Shown: positions 1 through 8,266 of the stretch, piece after piece
Position numbering within the stretch: the first letter of the stretch is position 1
Layout: each line of letters opens with the position of its first letter
Source: Candidatus Acetothermia bacterium
GTDB lineage: Bacteria; Bipolaricaulota; Bipolaricaulia; Bipolaricaulales; Bipolaricaulaceae
NCBI GenBank assembly: GCA_003563005.1
Contig: PWTC01000080.1
Span: forward strand, 1-36,776
Direction of reading: 5' to 3'
DNA: 36,776 nucleotides
The notes under the pieces: generated by a model
Told to the model about the DNA's origin: nothing
Seen by the model: only the letters and a program-made list of their open reading frames with translations
The model's database searches: none
Made by a program: the position numbers and the translations under genes

Positions 1-251
1 CCCCCCAGGGCGACCAGCGCCGCCAGGCCGAGGACGGGGAGGTTGCCCGCGAGCACGAACCGTGCGGTGTCCAGGCTCAACGGGGAGACCGCAAGCTCGG
101 AGAAGAACAGCGCTGGGAGTGCGAAGAAGTAGACATACGCGTTGAGTACGCGCTCGTCGCCCTGTCCCAGTAGCCCGCGGCGTCGTGCCCACGCACCGAG
201 CGCCATGAGGACGAGAACCGGGACCGCGGCCGTGAGCCCGAAGCCTCCCAT
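1..251 (-). CDS. AEC-family (auxin efflux carrier-like) permease, N-terminal fragment
   Basis: The gene starts at an ATG at 251 and runs off the left edge, so only about 83 residues are visible. They begin MGGFGLTAAVPVLVLMALGAWARRR, shown here in short: MGGFGLTAAVPVLVL, then a basic stretch, then LNAYVYFFALPALFF and a further hydrophobic run. The 'lnxyvyxxalPAlfF' pattern is typical of Mem_trans/AEC permeases, which are inner-membrane transporters of organic anions such as malate. The start lies 10 bp downstream of the LiaF-like gene stop on the same strand, with only a distant AGGAG, so it is probably cotranscribed. Substrate cannot be told from this fragment. The family call rests on the N-terminal pattern alone. 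Confidence 0.6.
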   Translation of the reverse strand, partial: MGGFGLTAAVPVLVLMALGAWARRRGLLGQGDERVLNAYVYFFALPALFFSELAVSPLSLDTARFVLAGNLPVLGLAALVALG

Positions 252-261
252 CGTCCGCGGT

Positions 262-1158
262 TCAGCGCTCCTGTTCGACGATCACGGTCGCCCCTTGGGC
301 CCGCAGGATGAGTTCTGCCGTCACCGTAGCCTCGCCGTAGTCGGGGGCCAGCCAGCCGTCCTCGGTGGCGAGGAAGCTCTCGGGCACACGCACTTTCTCG
401 GGCACGCCGTCGAGGCGCAGGTGGAGAGCGATCGGAGGGCGGACGCGCACCGTCAGGTGCGCGTGCTCGGCGTCCACCGAGCCGCGAAGCGGCGTGGAGG
501 TCGGAAGTTCCACGATGGCCTCTCCGCCTCCCAGGGCGAGGTGCAGTTCGACCACGCGCAGGGGGGAGAGCTCCAGGCTCGTGTGGCCTCCGGCGGCCTT
601 CACCGTCAGCCGCAGCGGGATGGAGGGTGTCAGGGAGATCTGCCAATCGAGCCCGTCGCGTCGGAATGGCCATGGGGGGGGCGAGGCGCCGCGGGCCTGC
701 AGGGAAACATAGGCGCCCGAGGCCTCGATCGTCGTCGTCTTGCGGAGTGTCTCGTGCCAGCCCAACGTGAACTTCCCTCCGACCAGGGTCTCCGCATCCC
801 GACCAGGGGAGAGGACGAGCCGCCAGGGTCGCTCGGTGGCCAGGACGACCTCCGCCGCCGGCGCATCGCCCAGCGGCATCGAGAATCTCTCGATTCTCGA
901 CCCCCACCCGAGGTGGGCGCCCGATTGGAACCAGAAGAACGCGCCGAGGCCCAAGGCTGCGAGCACGATCAGGGCGACGATGGCGCTCCCCAGGCGCCGG
1001 CTGAAGAGGAGGTCAAGTCCCAACAGGATGACCAGTGCGGGCCACCAGGTTCGTAAGATATCACCGAAGTTCCAGTCCAGCACGCCAAGGTTGCGCATGA
1101 GAAGAAGCACGCCCAGCAGGACGAGCACTACTGGGAACAGAAGGCCACGTGTGCGCAC
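262..1158 (-). CDS. LiaI/LiaF-like membrane protein with C-terminal beta-rich domain
   Basis: This is a 298-residue protein with a GTG start at 1158, preceded by GGAGG at good spacing. Three hydrophobic segments (about residues 7-24, 37-53 and 58-78) with the paired pattern 'LLGVLLLMRNLGVL' and 'WWPALVILLGLDLLF' match the LiaI-LiaF-like transmembrane region (DUF5668 type). Residues from about 90 to the end are soluble and beta-rich, with repeated short strands resembling the LiaF C-terminal / DUF4097 'toast-rack' fold. It lies 4 bp after the pspC stop, so the two are translated from one message. Members of this family usually sense or damp cell-envelope stress. That role here is inferred from family and neighbour. 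Confidence 0.7.
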   Translation of the reverse strand: MRTRGLLFPVVLVLLGVLLLMRNLGVLDWNFGDILRTWWPALVILLGLDLLFSRRLGSAIVALIVLAALGLGAFFWFQSGAHLGWGSRIERFSMPLGDAPAAEVVLATERPWRLVLSPGRDAETLVGGKFTLGWHETLRKTTTIEASGAYVSLQARGASPPPWPFRRDGLDWQISLTPSIPLRLTVKAAGGHTSLELSPLRVVELHLALGGGEAIVELPTSTPLRGSVDAEHAHLTVRVRPPIALHLRLDGVPEKVRVPESFLATEDGWLAPDYGEATVTAELILRAQGATVIVEQER

Positions 1159-1162
1159 GGCT

Positions 1163-1633
1163 CTACCTCCTCCGTCCCTGCCGAAGGAGTAGGGCGAGTC
1201 CGATCAAGATGAGCACCACGGGCCAGACGACGCCCCAGCGAATCCACCACAGGGCCGGGAGTCCTAGATTATGCAGGAGTACGACCGCGCCTATGGCCAC
1301 GAGAGCGATCCCGATGGCCAGCGCAACCCAGGCGTCGTTCGGTCGATCGGCGTTGCGGACACGTTCGCTGAGCTCACGTGCCTTGGCTGCGATCTCCTGC
1401 GCTCCTTCCTCGAGCCTCTGCTCAGCGGGGGAAGGTTGTGCTCCCTCCTGGGGGACGAGCAGCCATAGAGCAAGGTACACGAGCAGCCCGGTGCCGCTTG
1501 CCAGGAGGAGAAGGAGGAACACGAGACGGACGATGTTGGCGTCGACACCCAGGTACGCCCCCAAACCGCCGCATACCCCGCCGAGGATCGCGTCACTGCG
1601 GCTTCGATATAGCTTCCGTTTCTTCTCTTCCAT
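1163..1633 (-). CDS. PspC-domain envelope stress protein
   Basis: The chosen start is the ATG at 1633, which has GGAGG five bases upstream. An open frame continues further 5' but looks non-coding. The product is 156 residues. Residues 7-62 are a PspC domain: a basic start (KKRKLYRSR), then GGVCGGLGAYLGVD and a long transmembrane helix ending in LLVPQEG. A charged, probably helical linker (66-95) leads to two more hydrophobic segments (about 100-120 and 130-150) that resemble the LiaI-type pair in the next gene. PspC proteins act in the cytoplasmic membrane as stress sensors or partners of PspA. No pspA is seen in the window. Confidence 0.8.
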   Translation of the reverse strand: MEEKKRKLYRSRSDAILGGVCGGLGAYLGVDANIVRLVFLLLLLASGTGLLVYLALWLLVPQEGAQPSPAEQRLEEGAQEIAAKARELSERVRNADRPNDAWVALAIGIALVAIGAVVLLHNLGLPALWWIRWGVVWPVVLILIGLALLLRQGRRR

Positions 1634-1724
1634 GGGAACCTCCGTGCTGATTGCCTGTGGACAAGTGTACCCGCTGCGGGCCGACTTTCGGCCCTTGCAG
1701 GGCAGCCGAGAGACCACGCCCCGA

Positions 1725-1835
1725 GGGGGTCAGATCTTGAATTGCGGTGTTCAAACAAGAGAGTCTAGTGGTCCAATGATGCGCAAGTCATCTCGTTGCA
1801 GCATTTCACACACCGCAATTCAAGACCTGACCCCC
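1725..1835. repeat. Imperfect 26-bp inverted repeat, REP/RAYT-like palindromic element
   Basis: The left arm (1725-1750) begins GGGGGTCAGATCTTGAATTG and the right arm (1810-1835), read on the other strand, is the same 26 bases with one difference (A to G at the tenth base). The arms enclose 59 bp. The 'GGGGTCAG(A/G)TCTTGAATTG' core resembles sequences I know from repeats tied to REP-associated tyrosine transposases. No transposase lies beside it, so it looks like a solitary non-autonomous copy. It sits between divergent genes (pspC and the ydcF-like gene). A separate perfect 7-bp hairpin (GGGCCGA/TCGGCCC) lies at 1678-1694. Confidence 0.75.
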
Positions 1836-1907
1836 TTGGAAGTGGGGGGGTTGTCGGGGTGGGGGTCGGCGGCTAAGGTGGGCGAGCATCGGGAGGTGGG
1901 GCAAGCG

Positions 1908-2645
1908 GTGTATGCACTCGTCGATCCGCTGGCGGTGGCGCTCGTGGCGCTGGCCGGGGCGACTATCTGGGCCTGGCTGCGGCGTCAGGCGTTGGGAGCC
2001 TGTCTCACCCTGATCCTGTTCGCGCTGTGTTTCCTCAGCATGGGACCGAGTGCCGACCTCGTGCTCAGGCCGCTGGAGCAGGCGTATCCACCGCTGCACA
2101 TCCCGCCGGCCCGACCTGTGGCCGCGGTGGTCGTCCTCACAGGGGGCGAGGGCTGGACCCCTGAGCGACCCATCACGAGCGCGCTGTCGACCTCGAGCAC
2201 GGACCGGTTGATCGAAGGGATTCGGCTCTGGCGGGAACTGGACGGGGCGGTTCCTCTGCTCTTCGTGGGAGGCATCGGCTCTGGTGCGGGGCGTGCCGAG
2301 GCGCCGCTCATGGCGCAGGCGGCGCGGGCGCTGGGTGTGCCTGCCGACGCGCTCCGGTGGGAGGCAGCCTCGAGGAACACATTCGAGAACGCACTCGCGG
2401 TGCGTGAACTGCTCGGAGATGCGCCGTTTGTGCTCGTCACCAGCGCGTTCCACATGCCACGCGCCATGGCGGTGTTCGTGCACCTCGGCCTCAGCGCTGT
2501 GCCCGCGCCTTGTGGCCACGCGGCCCGGCTGGTGCACAGCGCTTGGGACTTCGTCCCCTCTTCCCAGACGCTCTGGCGCTCGGCCCAGGCACTCCGGGAG
2601 CATGTGGCGCTCGTCTGGTACCGGATGCGCCACTTGAGGGACTGA
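1908..2645 (+). CDS. YdcF/ElyC-like (DUF218) membrane protein
   Basis: This is a protein of about 245 residues with hydrophobic segments near the N-terminus followed by a DUF218 domain. Visible family motifs are 'VAAVVVLTGGEGW', 'EAPLMAQAARALGVP', 'EAASRNTFENA' and 'VTSAFHMPRAMAVF'. The start is uncertain. GTG 1908 has GGGAGGTGG upstream, while GTG 1896 and GTG 1878 are in the same frame and the first in-frame ATG (2040) would cut away the membrane segment. DUF218 proteins of the ElyC/SanA/YdcF group are linked to peptidoglycan precursor or envelope maintenance, but their chemistry is poorly known. The gene begins about 70 bp after the inverted repeat at 1725-1835. Confidence 0.75.
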   Translation: MYALVDPLAVALVALAGATIWAWLRRQALGACLTLILFALCFLSMGPSADLVLRPLEQAYPPLHIPPARPVAAVVVLTGGEGWTPERPITSALSTSSTDRLIEGIRLWRELDGAVPLLFVGGIGSGAGRAEAPLMAQAARALGVPADALRWEAASRNTFENALAVRELLGDAPFVLVTSAFHMPRAMAVFVHLGLSAVPAPCGHAARLVHSAWDFVPSSQTLWRSAQALREHVALVWYRMRHLRD

Positions 2646-2696
2646 GCGGTGGGGCCGAACGTGTGCCCCAGGTAGAATGGCCCGAGGAGGTAAGCC

Positions 2697-2927
2697 ATGT
2701 GTCTTGCTGTTCCGCTCAAGATCGTCGCTGTGGAGGGGAACGTGGCCACCGTGGACACGGGTGCCGTGCGGGCCCGCGCCCGGCTTGATGCGCTGGGGGA
2801 GGACGTGGAGGTTGGTGACTACGTACTCGTCCACGCGGGTTTTGCCATCCGGCGGCTCGACCCCGACGATGCCCAAGAAACCCTCCAGCTCTTCGACGAG
2901 ATGCTCGCGTCCGATGAGGGAGGCTGA
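2697..2927 (+). CDS. hypC: Hydrogenase maturation chaperone HypC
   Basis: The product is 76 residues with the diagnostic MCLAVP start, in which Cys2 carries the Fe(CN)2CO precursor. It is a small beta-barrel chaperone that, with HypD, passes the iron centre to the large subunit of NiFe hydrogenase in the cytoplasm. Length fits the family. The ATG has AGGAGG seven bases upstream, and a TAGAAT at 2673-2678 could be the -10 of the hyp promoter, though no good -35 is visible. The gene overlaps hypD by 14 bp, so hypC-hypD-hypE form one operon. Confidence 0.95.
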   Translation: MCLAVPLKIVAVEGNVATVDTGAVRARARLDALGEDVEVGDYVLVHAGFAIRRLDPDDAQETLQLFDEMLASDEGG

Positions 2928-4008
2928 TCGTCTCGCACTGCGGGACCCGGCCCGCGCCCGGGCCTTCGCCGAACGGCTGAGGTCCCTGCGGCCGGATCGC
3001 CTCGTGCGGATCGTCCACGTGTGCGGCACGCACGAGATCGCCATCTCCGAGCATGGTCTGCGCTCCCTCCTTCCTGAGGGCGTCGAGGTGCTCGAGGGAC
3101 CTGGTTGTCCTGTCTGTGTGACTTCGACCCGGGATCTGGACCGAGCGGTCAAGATTGCCCTTCAGGGAGCGATCGTGTGTGCCTTCGGCGACATGTTGCG
3201 TGTGCCCGGCACGGACCTCACGCTGGAAGAAGCCCGCGGGCTCGGCGCCGATGTGCGTACCGTGCTCTCGGCGGCCGACGCGGTGGAGGTGGCGTGGGCA
3301 AACCCCGAGCGCCAGGTCATATTCTTCGCCGTGGGGTTCGAGACCACAGCGCCGGGGACGGCGGCGGTGATCTTGGACGCGCCTCCACCGAACTTCTCCG
3401 TGCTTGCCGCGCATAAGCTGATCCCCCCCGCCCTGGAGACGCTGATGGAGCTGCCCGATGTTCAGGTCGACGGGTTTCTCGCTCCGGGGCACGTGTCCAC
3501 GATCATCGGAGCCGGGGCGTACGAGGCGCTCGTGCGCCGGCACCGAGTGCCGGTGGTGGTGGCGGGGTTCGAACCCCTGGACGTGCTCTACGGCATCGTC
3601 CTCTTGCTGCAGCAACTCCGTCAGGGACGGGCTGAAGTCGAGAACGCCTATCCACGTGCGGTGACCGAGGAGGGGAACGCCCGCGCTCTTGCGCTGATCG
3701 AGGCAGCCTTCGAGGTTGGACCGGCGCGGTGGCGCGGCATAGGGAACTTGCCCGCATCAGGCCTCGACATCCGTGCCGAGCACGCGACGTGCGACGCGGT
3801 ACAGCGTTTCGAGGTGCGCGTTGAGGAAGGAGACGAGACCCCGCCGGGATGCCGGTGTGCCGACGTGCTCGTGGCCCGTGCGACACCTGCGGACTGCCCG
3901 CTCTTTGGAACGGCGTGCACACCGGTGGCCCCGGTCGGTCCGTGCATGGTGGGCAGCGAAGGGGCCTGCCAGGTGTGGTATCGGTATGGAGGGAGGCCGA
4001 CGCTGTGA
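2914..4008 (+). CDS. hypD: Hydrogenase maturation protein HypD
   Basis: This 364-residue iron-sulfur protein is the scaffold on which the Fe(CN)2CO moiety of NiFe hydrogenases is built together with HypC and HypE. Key residues visible are Cys37 in HVCGTHE, Cys65 and Cys68 in GPGCPVCVT, and the C-terminal [4Fe-4S] region with GCRC, ADCPLFGTACTP and GPCMVGSEGAC. The ATG at 2914 lies inside the end of hypC and gives a family-typical length. The frame stays open further upstream, but that part is only hypC in another frame. All expected cysteines are present. Confidence 0.95.
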   Translation: MREADRLALRDPARARAFAERLRSLRPDRLVRIVHVCGTHEIAISEHGLRSLLPEGVEVLEGPGCPVCVTSTRDLDRAVKIALQGAIVCAFGDMLRVPGTDLTLEEARGLGADVRTVLSAADAVEVAWANPERQVIFFAVGFETTAPGTAAVILDAPPPNFSVLAAHKLIPPALETLMELPDVQVDGFLAPGHVSTIIGAGAYEALVRRHRVPVVVAGFEPLDVLYGIVLLLQQLRQGRAEVENAYPRAVTEEGNARALALIEAAFEVGPARWRGIGNLPASGLDIRAEHATCDAVQRFEVRVEEGDETPPGCRCADVLVARATPADCPLFGTACTPVAPVGPCMVGSEGACQVWYRYGGRPTL

Positions 4009-5030
4009 GCCGTCACGCCTCGGAGCACGTCGTCGGCCTGCACGGCGCGGGAGGCGAGGTGATGGGGGAGCTCATCCGGGAGCTTGTACTGCCACGCTTT
4101 CGCGTGCGCGCCGCCGGTCCCGTCGGCCTTGACGCCCTGGACGACGGCGCCGTGCTCACGCCTCCTCCAGGAGAACTCGTGATCACCACCGATAGCCATG
4201 TGGTCAAGCCGCTCTTCTTTCCCGGGGGCGACATCGGACGCCTGGCTGCATGCGGTGCGGTGAACGACCTGGCGGTGATGGGAGCCCGCCCGTGGGTGTG
4301 CACGCTGGCGCTAGTGCTCGAGGAGGGTTTCCCGCTCCGCGACCTTCGCACCATTGTGAACTCCTGTGCTGAGGTACTGTCCGAGCTCGGTGTCGCCCTG
4401 GTGGCCGGGGACACGAAGGTCATGGGGCGTGGTGAGGTGGACGGGTTGGTGATCAACACCACCGGGCTCGGCGTGGCCGCACGGGTGGTCACCGACAGTG
4501 GGCTCCGGTCGGGCGATCGGATCGTGGTCACGGGTCCGGTGGGCGACCACGGGATGGCGCTCATGGCGGCGCGCGCCGAGCTCAAACTCGAGGGGGGGCT
4601 CGCAAGCGACGTGGCGCCGGTGTGGTCGCTGGTTGCCCGGGCGCTGGCGGTGGGCGGGATCACCGCCATGAAGGACCCGACGCGTGGTGGCCTCGCCGCT
4701 GCGCTCAACGAGATGGCCCGGAAGGCAGGCGTGGGAATCGAGATCGAAGGGGCTGCCGTGCCCGTCCGGTCGGACGTGCGCGGGTTGGCCGAACTCCTGG
4801 GGATCGATCCTTGGCAGGTGGCCTGTGAGGGACGAGTCGTCCTTGGCGTGCATCCGGACACGGTACAGGGTGTCGTCGAGGCGCTGCGGGCGGATCCACA
4901 GGGGCTCGATGCGGTCGTCATCGGAGTGGTCACCGACGCGTATGCCGGCAGGGTCATCGTGGACACGGGGGTGGGGGGGCGCCGCTTTCTCGATATGCCA
5001 CTCGGCGATCCCGTGCCGCGGATCTGCTGA
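4005..5030 (+). CDS. hypE: Hydrogenase maturation protein HypE (carbamoyl dehydratase)
   Basis: The product is 341 residues, PurM/ThiL-like. HypE carries a carbamoyl group on its C-terminal cysteine and dehydrates it with ATP to a thiocyanate, the source of the cyanide ligands. The final residues PRIC, with Cys341, are the family hallmark. N-terminal LHGAGGEVMGELI and the ATP-site motifs GGDIGRLAACGAVNDLAVMG and MKDPTRGGLA are intact. The GTG start at 4005 overlaps the hypD stop by four bases (GTGA) and has GGAGGGAGG upstream. HypF, HypA, HypB and hydrogenase subunits are not in the window. Confidence 0.95.
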   Translation: MSRHASEHVVGLHGAGGEVMGELIRELVLPRFRVRAAGPVGLDALDDGAVLTPPPGELVITTDSHVVKPLFFPGGDIGRLAACGAVNDLAVMGARPWVCTLALVLEEGFPLRDLRTIVNSCAEVLSELGVALVAGDTKVMGRGEVDGLVINTTGLGVAARVVTDSGLRSGDRIVVTGPVGDHGMALMAARAELKLEGGLASDVAPVWSLVARALAVGGITAMKDPTRGGLAAALNEMARKAGVGIEIEGAAVPVRSDVRGLAELLGIDPWQVACEGRVVLGVHPDTVQGVVEALRADPQGLDAVVIGVVTDAYAGRVIVDTGVGGRRFLDMPLGDPVPRIC

Positions 5031-5042
5031 CCCGGAGGGAGT

Positions 5043-5837
5043 TCAGCGGCCTTCGGGTGGAGCTGCGGCTCCCTCGAGGGGGAAGTCGAGGGTGAGGCCG
5101 TCGGTGGCGGCGACGACCGGGATGCCTGTGGCCTCGCTGGCCTGTTCGGCCAGCCGCCGTGGGCCGGCGCGCAGCATGGTCGTGCCGAAGTGTGTGAGCA
5201 CCGCGCAGCGCGGGCGCGCGGCCCGGATCAGCTCCACCGCCTCGGGGAACGCCAGATGGTCGACATCGGGGTTCCACGCATGCCGCACCACGTTGAGGAC
5301 GAGCACGTCACAGCCGGAGTAGTGTACCTCCGCCTCTGCGCGGCATCGGCCGTCGACGACGAACCCGATGCGGCCCTCGTTGCCCTCGAAGACGAGTCCG
5401 AAGGTTATGACGGCGTGGTGATGTCGGACGGGCTGGAGGCGGATCGAGGCGATCGTCTGCGGTTGCGCCTCCCGAAGGATGTCGATGTGCGCCAGCATCG
5501 GCCGGACGTAGCGGAGGACGACGGGATCGTCCCCGTGAAGCGCATCGTCCGGGGCGAGCAGGGCGCCGCGGGGGCGCGCACGGCCGCCGCACATGGCTTC
5601 GACCATCACGTTCACGTCTCCGGCGTGGTCGAGATGCCTGTGGGAGAGCACGATCGCCGCCAATCGCTCGGGCATCAGCGGCGGACGGGCGCGGCGAGCC
5701 CGTAGCAGTGTCCCCGGCCCGGGGTCGATGAGGATCTCGATTTCGTCGAGGCAGAGCCACGTGCCAGCCGAGTAGCGAAGCTGGCGCAGCATCGCGAACC
5801 GAGCACCTGCGGTGCCGAGGAACTTCACCCAGCCCAT
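5043..5837 (-). CDS. MBL-fold metal-dependent hydrolase
   Basis: This 264-residue protein has a metallo-beta-lactamase fold. The metal motif HxHxDH is seen as SHRHLDHAGD (His66, His68, Asp70, His71), followed by the later ligand regions VRHHHAV, FVVDGRC and LTHFG near the C-terminus. The pattern resembles the RNase Z / PhnP / YycJ-like hydrolases, but I cannot assign a substrate. The ATG at 5837 lies five bases after the recR stop without a clear Shine-Dalgarno, so translation is probably coupled. It is the last gene of the dnaX-ybaB-recR unit and converges on hypE with only 12 bp between stops. Confidence 0.8.
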   Translation of the reverse strand: MGWVKFLGTAGARFAMLRQLRYSAGTWLCLDEIEILIDPGPGTLLRARRARPPLMPERLAAIVLSHRHLDHAGDVNVMVEAMCGGRARPRGALLAPDDALHGDDPVVLRYVRPMLAHIDILREAQPQTIASIRLQPVRHHHAVITFGLVFEGNEGRIGFVVDGRCRAEAEVHYSGCDVLVLNVVRHAWNPDVDHLAFPEAVELIRAARPRCAVLTHFGTTMLRAGPRRLAEQASEATGIPVVAATDGLTLDFPLEGAAAPPEGR

Positions 5838-5842
5838 GGGCG

Positions 5843-6430
5843 CTATAGGGGTACCCGGCCGCGGAAGGCGCGGCCCAAGGTGATCTCGTCCGCGGACTCC
5901 AAGTCGCGTCCTGCAGGTACCCCTTGGGCTATCTGGGTGACGCGCACGCCCAGGGGCTTGAGCTTGCGCAGAAGGTGCATTGCGGTCAGTTCTCCTTCCA
6001 GTCTGGGCTCGAGGGCAAGGATGATCTCCTGCACACCTTCGTTCGCCACGCGCGCCAGCAGCGGATCCACGGAGAGGTCCTCCGCCTCCACCCCCGACGA
6101 AGGGGAGACCAGCCCTCCCAGCACGTGGTACAGACCACGGTATTCGCCCGTCCTTTCGATGTGGCCGATCTCCCACGGTCGCGCCACCACGCAGAGGGCC
6201 GAGGCTTCGCGCTGCGGATCGGCGCAGATAGGGCACAGGTCGCGTTCGGCGAAGTTCCCGCAACGATCGCAGGTGTGGATCCTCTCGTGTAGCGCTCCGA
6301 TCACCTCGGCCAGCCGTGCGGCATGATCGGGCTTGGCAAGGAGGTAGAACGCTATGCGCTCTGCCGATCGGCGCCCGATGGCCGGCAGACGCGTCAGCGC
6401 TGCAAGCAGCTCCTCCAGCGGCGCGATCAA
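5843..6430 (-). CDS. recR: Recombination mediator protein RecR
   Basis: The product is 195 residues. RecR works with RecO (and RecF) to load RecA onto SSB-coated single-stranded DNA. The N-terminal helix-hairpin-helix motif is RLPAIGRRSAERIAF, followed by a four-cysteine zinc finger (Cys54, 57, 66, 69; CDRCGNF and LCPIC) and a Toprim domain. The start is a TTG at 6430 that overlaps the ybaB stop as TTGA, with little Shine-Dalgarno. The order dnaX-ybaB-recR is a widely conserved bacterial arrangement and supports the call. Confidence 0.95.
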   Translation of the reverse strand: MIAPLEELLAALTRLPAIGRRSAERIAFYLLAKPDHAARLAEVIGALHERIHTCDRCGNFAERDLCPICADPQREASALCVVARPWEIGHIERTGEYRGLYHVLGGLVSPSSGVEAEDLSVDPLLARVANEGVQEIILALEPRLEGELTAMHLLRKLKPLGVRVTQIAQGVPAGRDLESADEITLGRAFRGRVPL

Positions 6431-6747
6431 GGGACGAGTCCCGGGGGAAGGCCGCCGGTGAGATCGGCCATCATGGCGCTCGCCTGCTCCTTGGCCTGGG
6501 TCTGAGCTTCCCGTACAGCGGCGAGGATCATGTCCTGCAGCATCTCCACATCCCCTGGATCCACGACCTCGGGGGCGAGGGAGAGTTCCAAGAGCTCACC
6601 ATTCCCGGTGACCACGGCGCGCACCATGCCGCCCCCTGACGAGGCCTCGACCCTGAGTTCGGCAATCTTCTGCTGCCGTTCGGCCAGCTCGCTCTGCAAT
6701 CTCTGTGCCTGTTGCATGAGCTGACGCATGTCCCCCATTCCTCTCAT
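6427..6747 (-). CDS. ybaB: YbaB/EbfC family nucleoid-associated protein
   Basis: This 106-residue protein has the YbaB form: an N-terminal coiled helix rich in Gln, Arg and Glu (LMQQAQRLQSELAERQQKI), a central sheet with SSGGGMVRAVVTGNGELLEL, and a C-terminal helix. Family members bind DNA as dimers and are encoded beside dnaX and recR. The ATG at 6747 overlaps the dnaX stop as ATGA and has AAGGAG at good spacing. A second in-frame ATG lies nine bases on. No unusual residues were noted. Confidence 0.93.
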   Translation of the reverse strand: MRGMGDMRQLMQQAQRLQSELAERQQKIAELRVEASSGGGMVRAVVTGNGELLELSLAPEVVDPGDVEMLQDMILAAVREAQTQAKEQASAMMADLTGGLPPGLVP

Positions 6748-8249
6748 GTGTGCTCCTTTTCTACGACCTTTCCCTCGAGCATCTCAGCCGCGAGCCGTGC
6801 CGACTCTTCCAGTGTCAGCGCCTCGCGCCCCTCTCCTTCCCATTCCACGTGCACAGTGAGCAGTCCTTCGAAATACACCTGGACCATGCGTTCCATGTAC
6901 GCCCGTTCCGTCGGGGCCTGCAGGGCCTCGTAGTGGTAGCGGCACTCGGAAGGCAGTCGTATCCAGAGCACACCGTCCACGAACGAGGTCTGGGCCGGAG
7001 CCAGGAACGCGGCGATGGAGACGCGATCCTGAGCGCATGCGGCGAGCATCGCTTCCCAAGGATCGTCGGGCCGCTCTGCGGGTCCCCCCGCGGTGCCCGG
7101 AGGCTGTGCACGCGCCTCCTCGACCGCGACGCCTCCTGGGCTCGCCTCGACGCTGGTCGGTGCCTTGGAGACGGGCGGCGACGGCGCGTGGGCGCCGTTC
7201 GCAGATGGCGCCTCGCCCGAGGCGGCAGGCCTTGGCGGCCCACACAGCTCCAGCACAGCCAGTTCGACGTGGATCGAGCGGGAGACGGCGCGAGGAAGCT
7301 CCGCTCGAACCTCGATCAGCCGCCGTGCGATGGGTATCAGTTCAGAGTTTCCGGCGATGACCCTATCGCGGGCGCGCACTGCAGCCTCGTCCAGGAACAC
7401 ACCGATGTCCCTCCCTTTTCGGGCTTGCATGCCCAGAGCCGAGAGGGCCGCGGTCGCGTCTTGTTCCAAGAGTGCCGTGACGAACCGGTCCACGTCCTCA
7501 GCTCTCGGCAGCCCGAGCAATTGGACGACCGATTCCTCGGAGACCGAACCGACGTGGGCCAGCTGTTCCAGCACGACCAGGGCGTCCCGCAGCGCACCAC
7601 CGCTGCGGCGGGCAATGAGGCGCCCGGCTGCCTCGTCCAGCTTCAACCCCTCCTCCTCGGCGATCTTGAGAAGAAGCTCGCTGATGAGCTCCTCGGAGAT
7701 CGGGGAGAGCTCGAACGCCTGACACCGGGAAATGACGGTCGCCGGCACCTTGTGGGCCTCGGTCGTGGCGAAGACGAACAGGGCATGCGCGGGCGGCTCC
7801 TCGAGCGTCTTGAGGAGCGCGTTGAAGGCCTCTCCGGTGAGCATGTGGATCTCGTCGATGATGTACACCTTGCGGCGCGAGCCGGCCGGGAGATAGGTGA
7901 CCTGCTCGCGCAATTGGCGGATCTGGTCGATGCCGCGGTTCGACGCACCGTCGATCTCCACCACGTCGAGTGACCGGCCCTCTAGGATGCGCAGGCAGCT
8001 CTCACAGCGGTTGCACGGCTCGCCGTCATCGAGCGCGGTGCAGTTGACTGCACGGGCGAGGATACGGGCGAGGGTGGTCTTGCCGATGCCACGCTGGCCG
8101 GAGAGGAGGTAGGCGTGCGCGGTGCGCCCCTGCGCGACGGCGCGGCGGAGCGTCTCCACGACCAGCTCTTGGCCCACCACGTCCGAGAACCGCTGGGGGC
8201 GCCAGCGGCGATACAGGGACAGCCCTTCGGGACGCGTCGGATGGTTCAT
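6744..8249 (-). CDS. dnaX: DNA polymerase III subunit gamma/tau
   Basis: The 501-residue product is the clamp-loader ATPase of the replicative polymerase. Walker A is GQRGIGKT (51-58), the zinc-binding cysteines are Cys70, 79, 82 and 85 (CNRCESC), Walker B is IIDEIH (130-135), and the sensor region reads FATTEAHKVPATVISRC. A low-complexity Pro/Ala linker (about 335-390) leads to a short C-terminal domain. I saw no slippery A-run of the kind that makes a gamma form in E. coli. The start has GGAGGAG upstream and its own promoter candidate. It heads the dnaX-ybaB-recR-MBL unit. Confidence 0.95.
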   Translation of the reverse strand: MNHPTRPEGLSLYRRWRPQRFSDVVGQELVVETLRRAVAQGRTAHAYLLSGQRGIGKTTLARILARAVNCTALDDGEPCNRCESCLRILEGRSLDVVEIDGASNRGIDQIRQLREQVTYLPAGSRRKVYIIDEIHMLTGEAFNALLKTLEEPPAHALFVFATTEAHKVPATVISRCQAFELSPISEELISELLLKIAEEEGLKLDEAAGRLIARRSGGALRDALVVLEQLAHVGSVSEESVVQLLGLPRAEDVDRFVTALLEQDATAALSALGMQARKGRDIGVFLDEAAVRARDRVIAGNSELIPIARRLIEVRAELPRAVSRSIHVELAVLELCGPPRPAASGEAPSANGAHAPSPPVSKAPTSVEASPGGVAVEEARAQPPGTAGGPAERPDDPWEAMLAACAQDRVSIAAFLAPAQTSFVDGVLWIRLPSECRYHYEALQAPTERAYMERMVQVYFEGLLTVHVEWEGEGREALTLEESARLAAEMLEGKVVEKEHT

Positions 8250-8266
8250 CTATGCTCCTCCGGAGA

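Noticed and set aside
1806-3152. Long minus-strand open frame (448 codons) opposite the ydcF-like gene and hypCD
   Set aside because: It is rich in Arg, Pro and His with no domain, and it is antisense to clear genes. GC-rich DNA gives such shadows.
3562-3580. tRNA T-loop-like GGTTCGAACC
   Set aside because: It lies inside hypD in a conserved coding part (VAGFEPLDVL) and no acceptor or anticodon arms can be drawn.
5097-5260. Possible second small gene on the plus strand within the MBL hydrolase
   Set aside because: The plus-strand frames there are shadows of the hydrolase, which has intact motifs.
6744-8249. Programmed frameshift in dnaX
   Set aside because: I looked for an A-rich slippery run followed by a stem as in E. 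coli and saw none.
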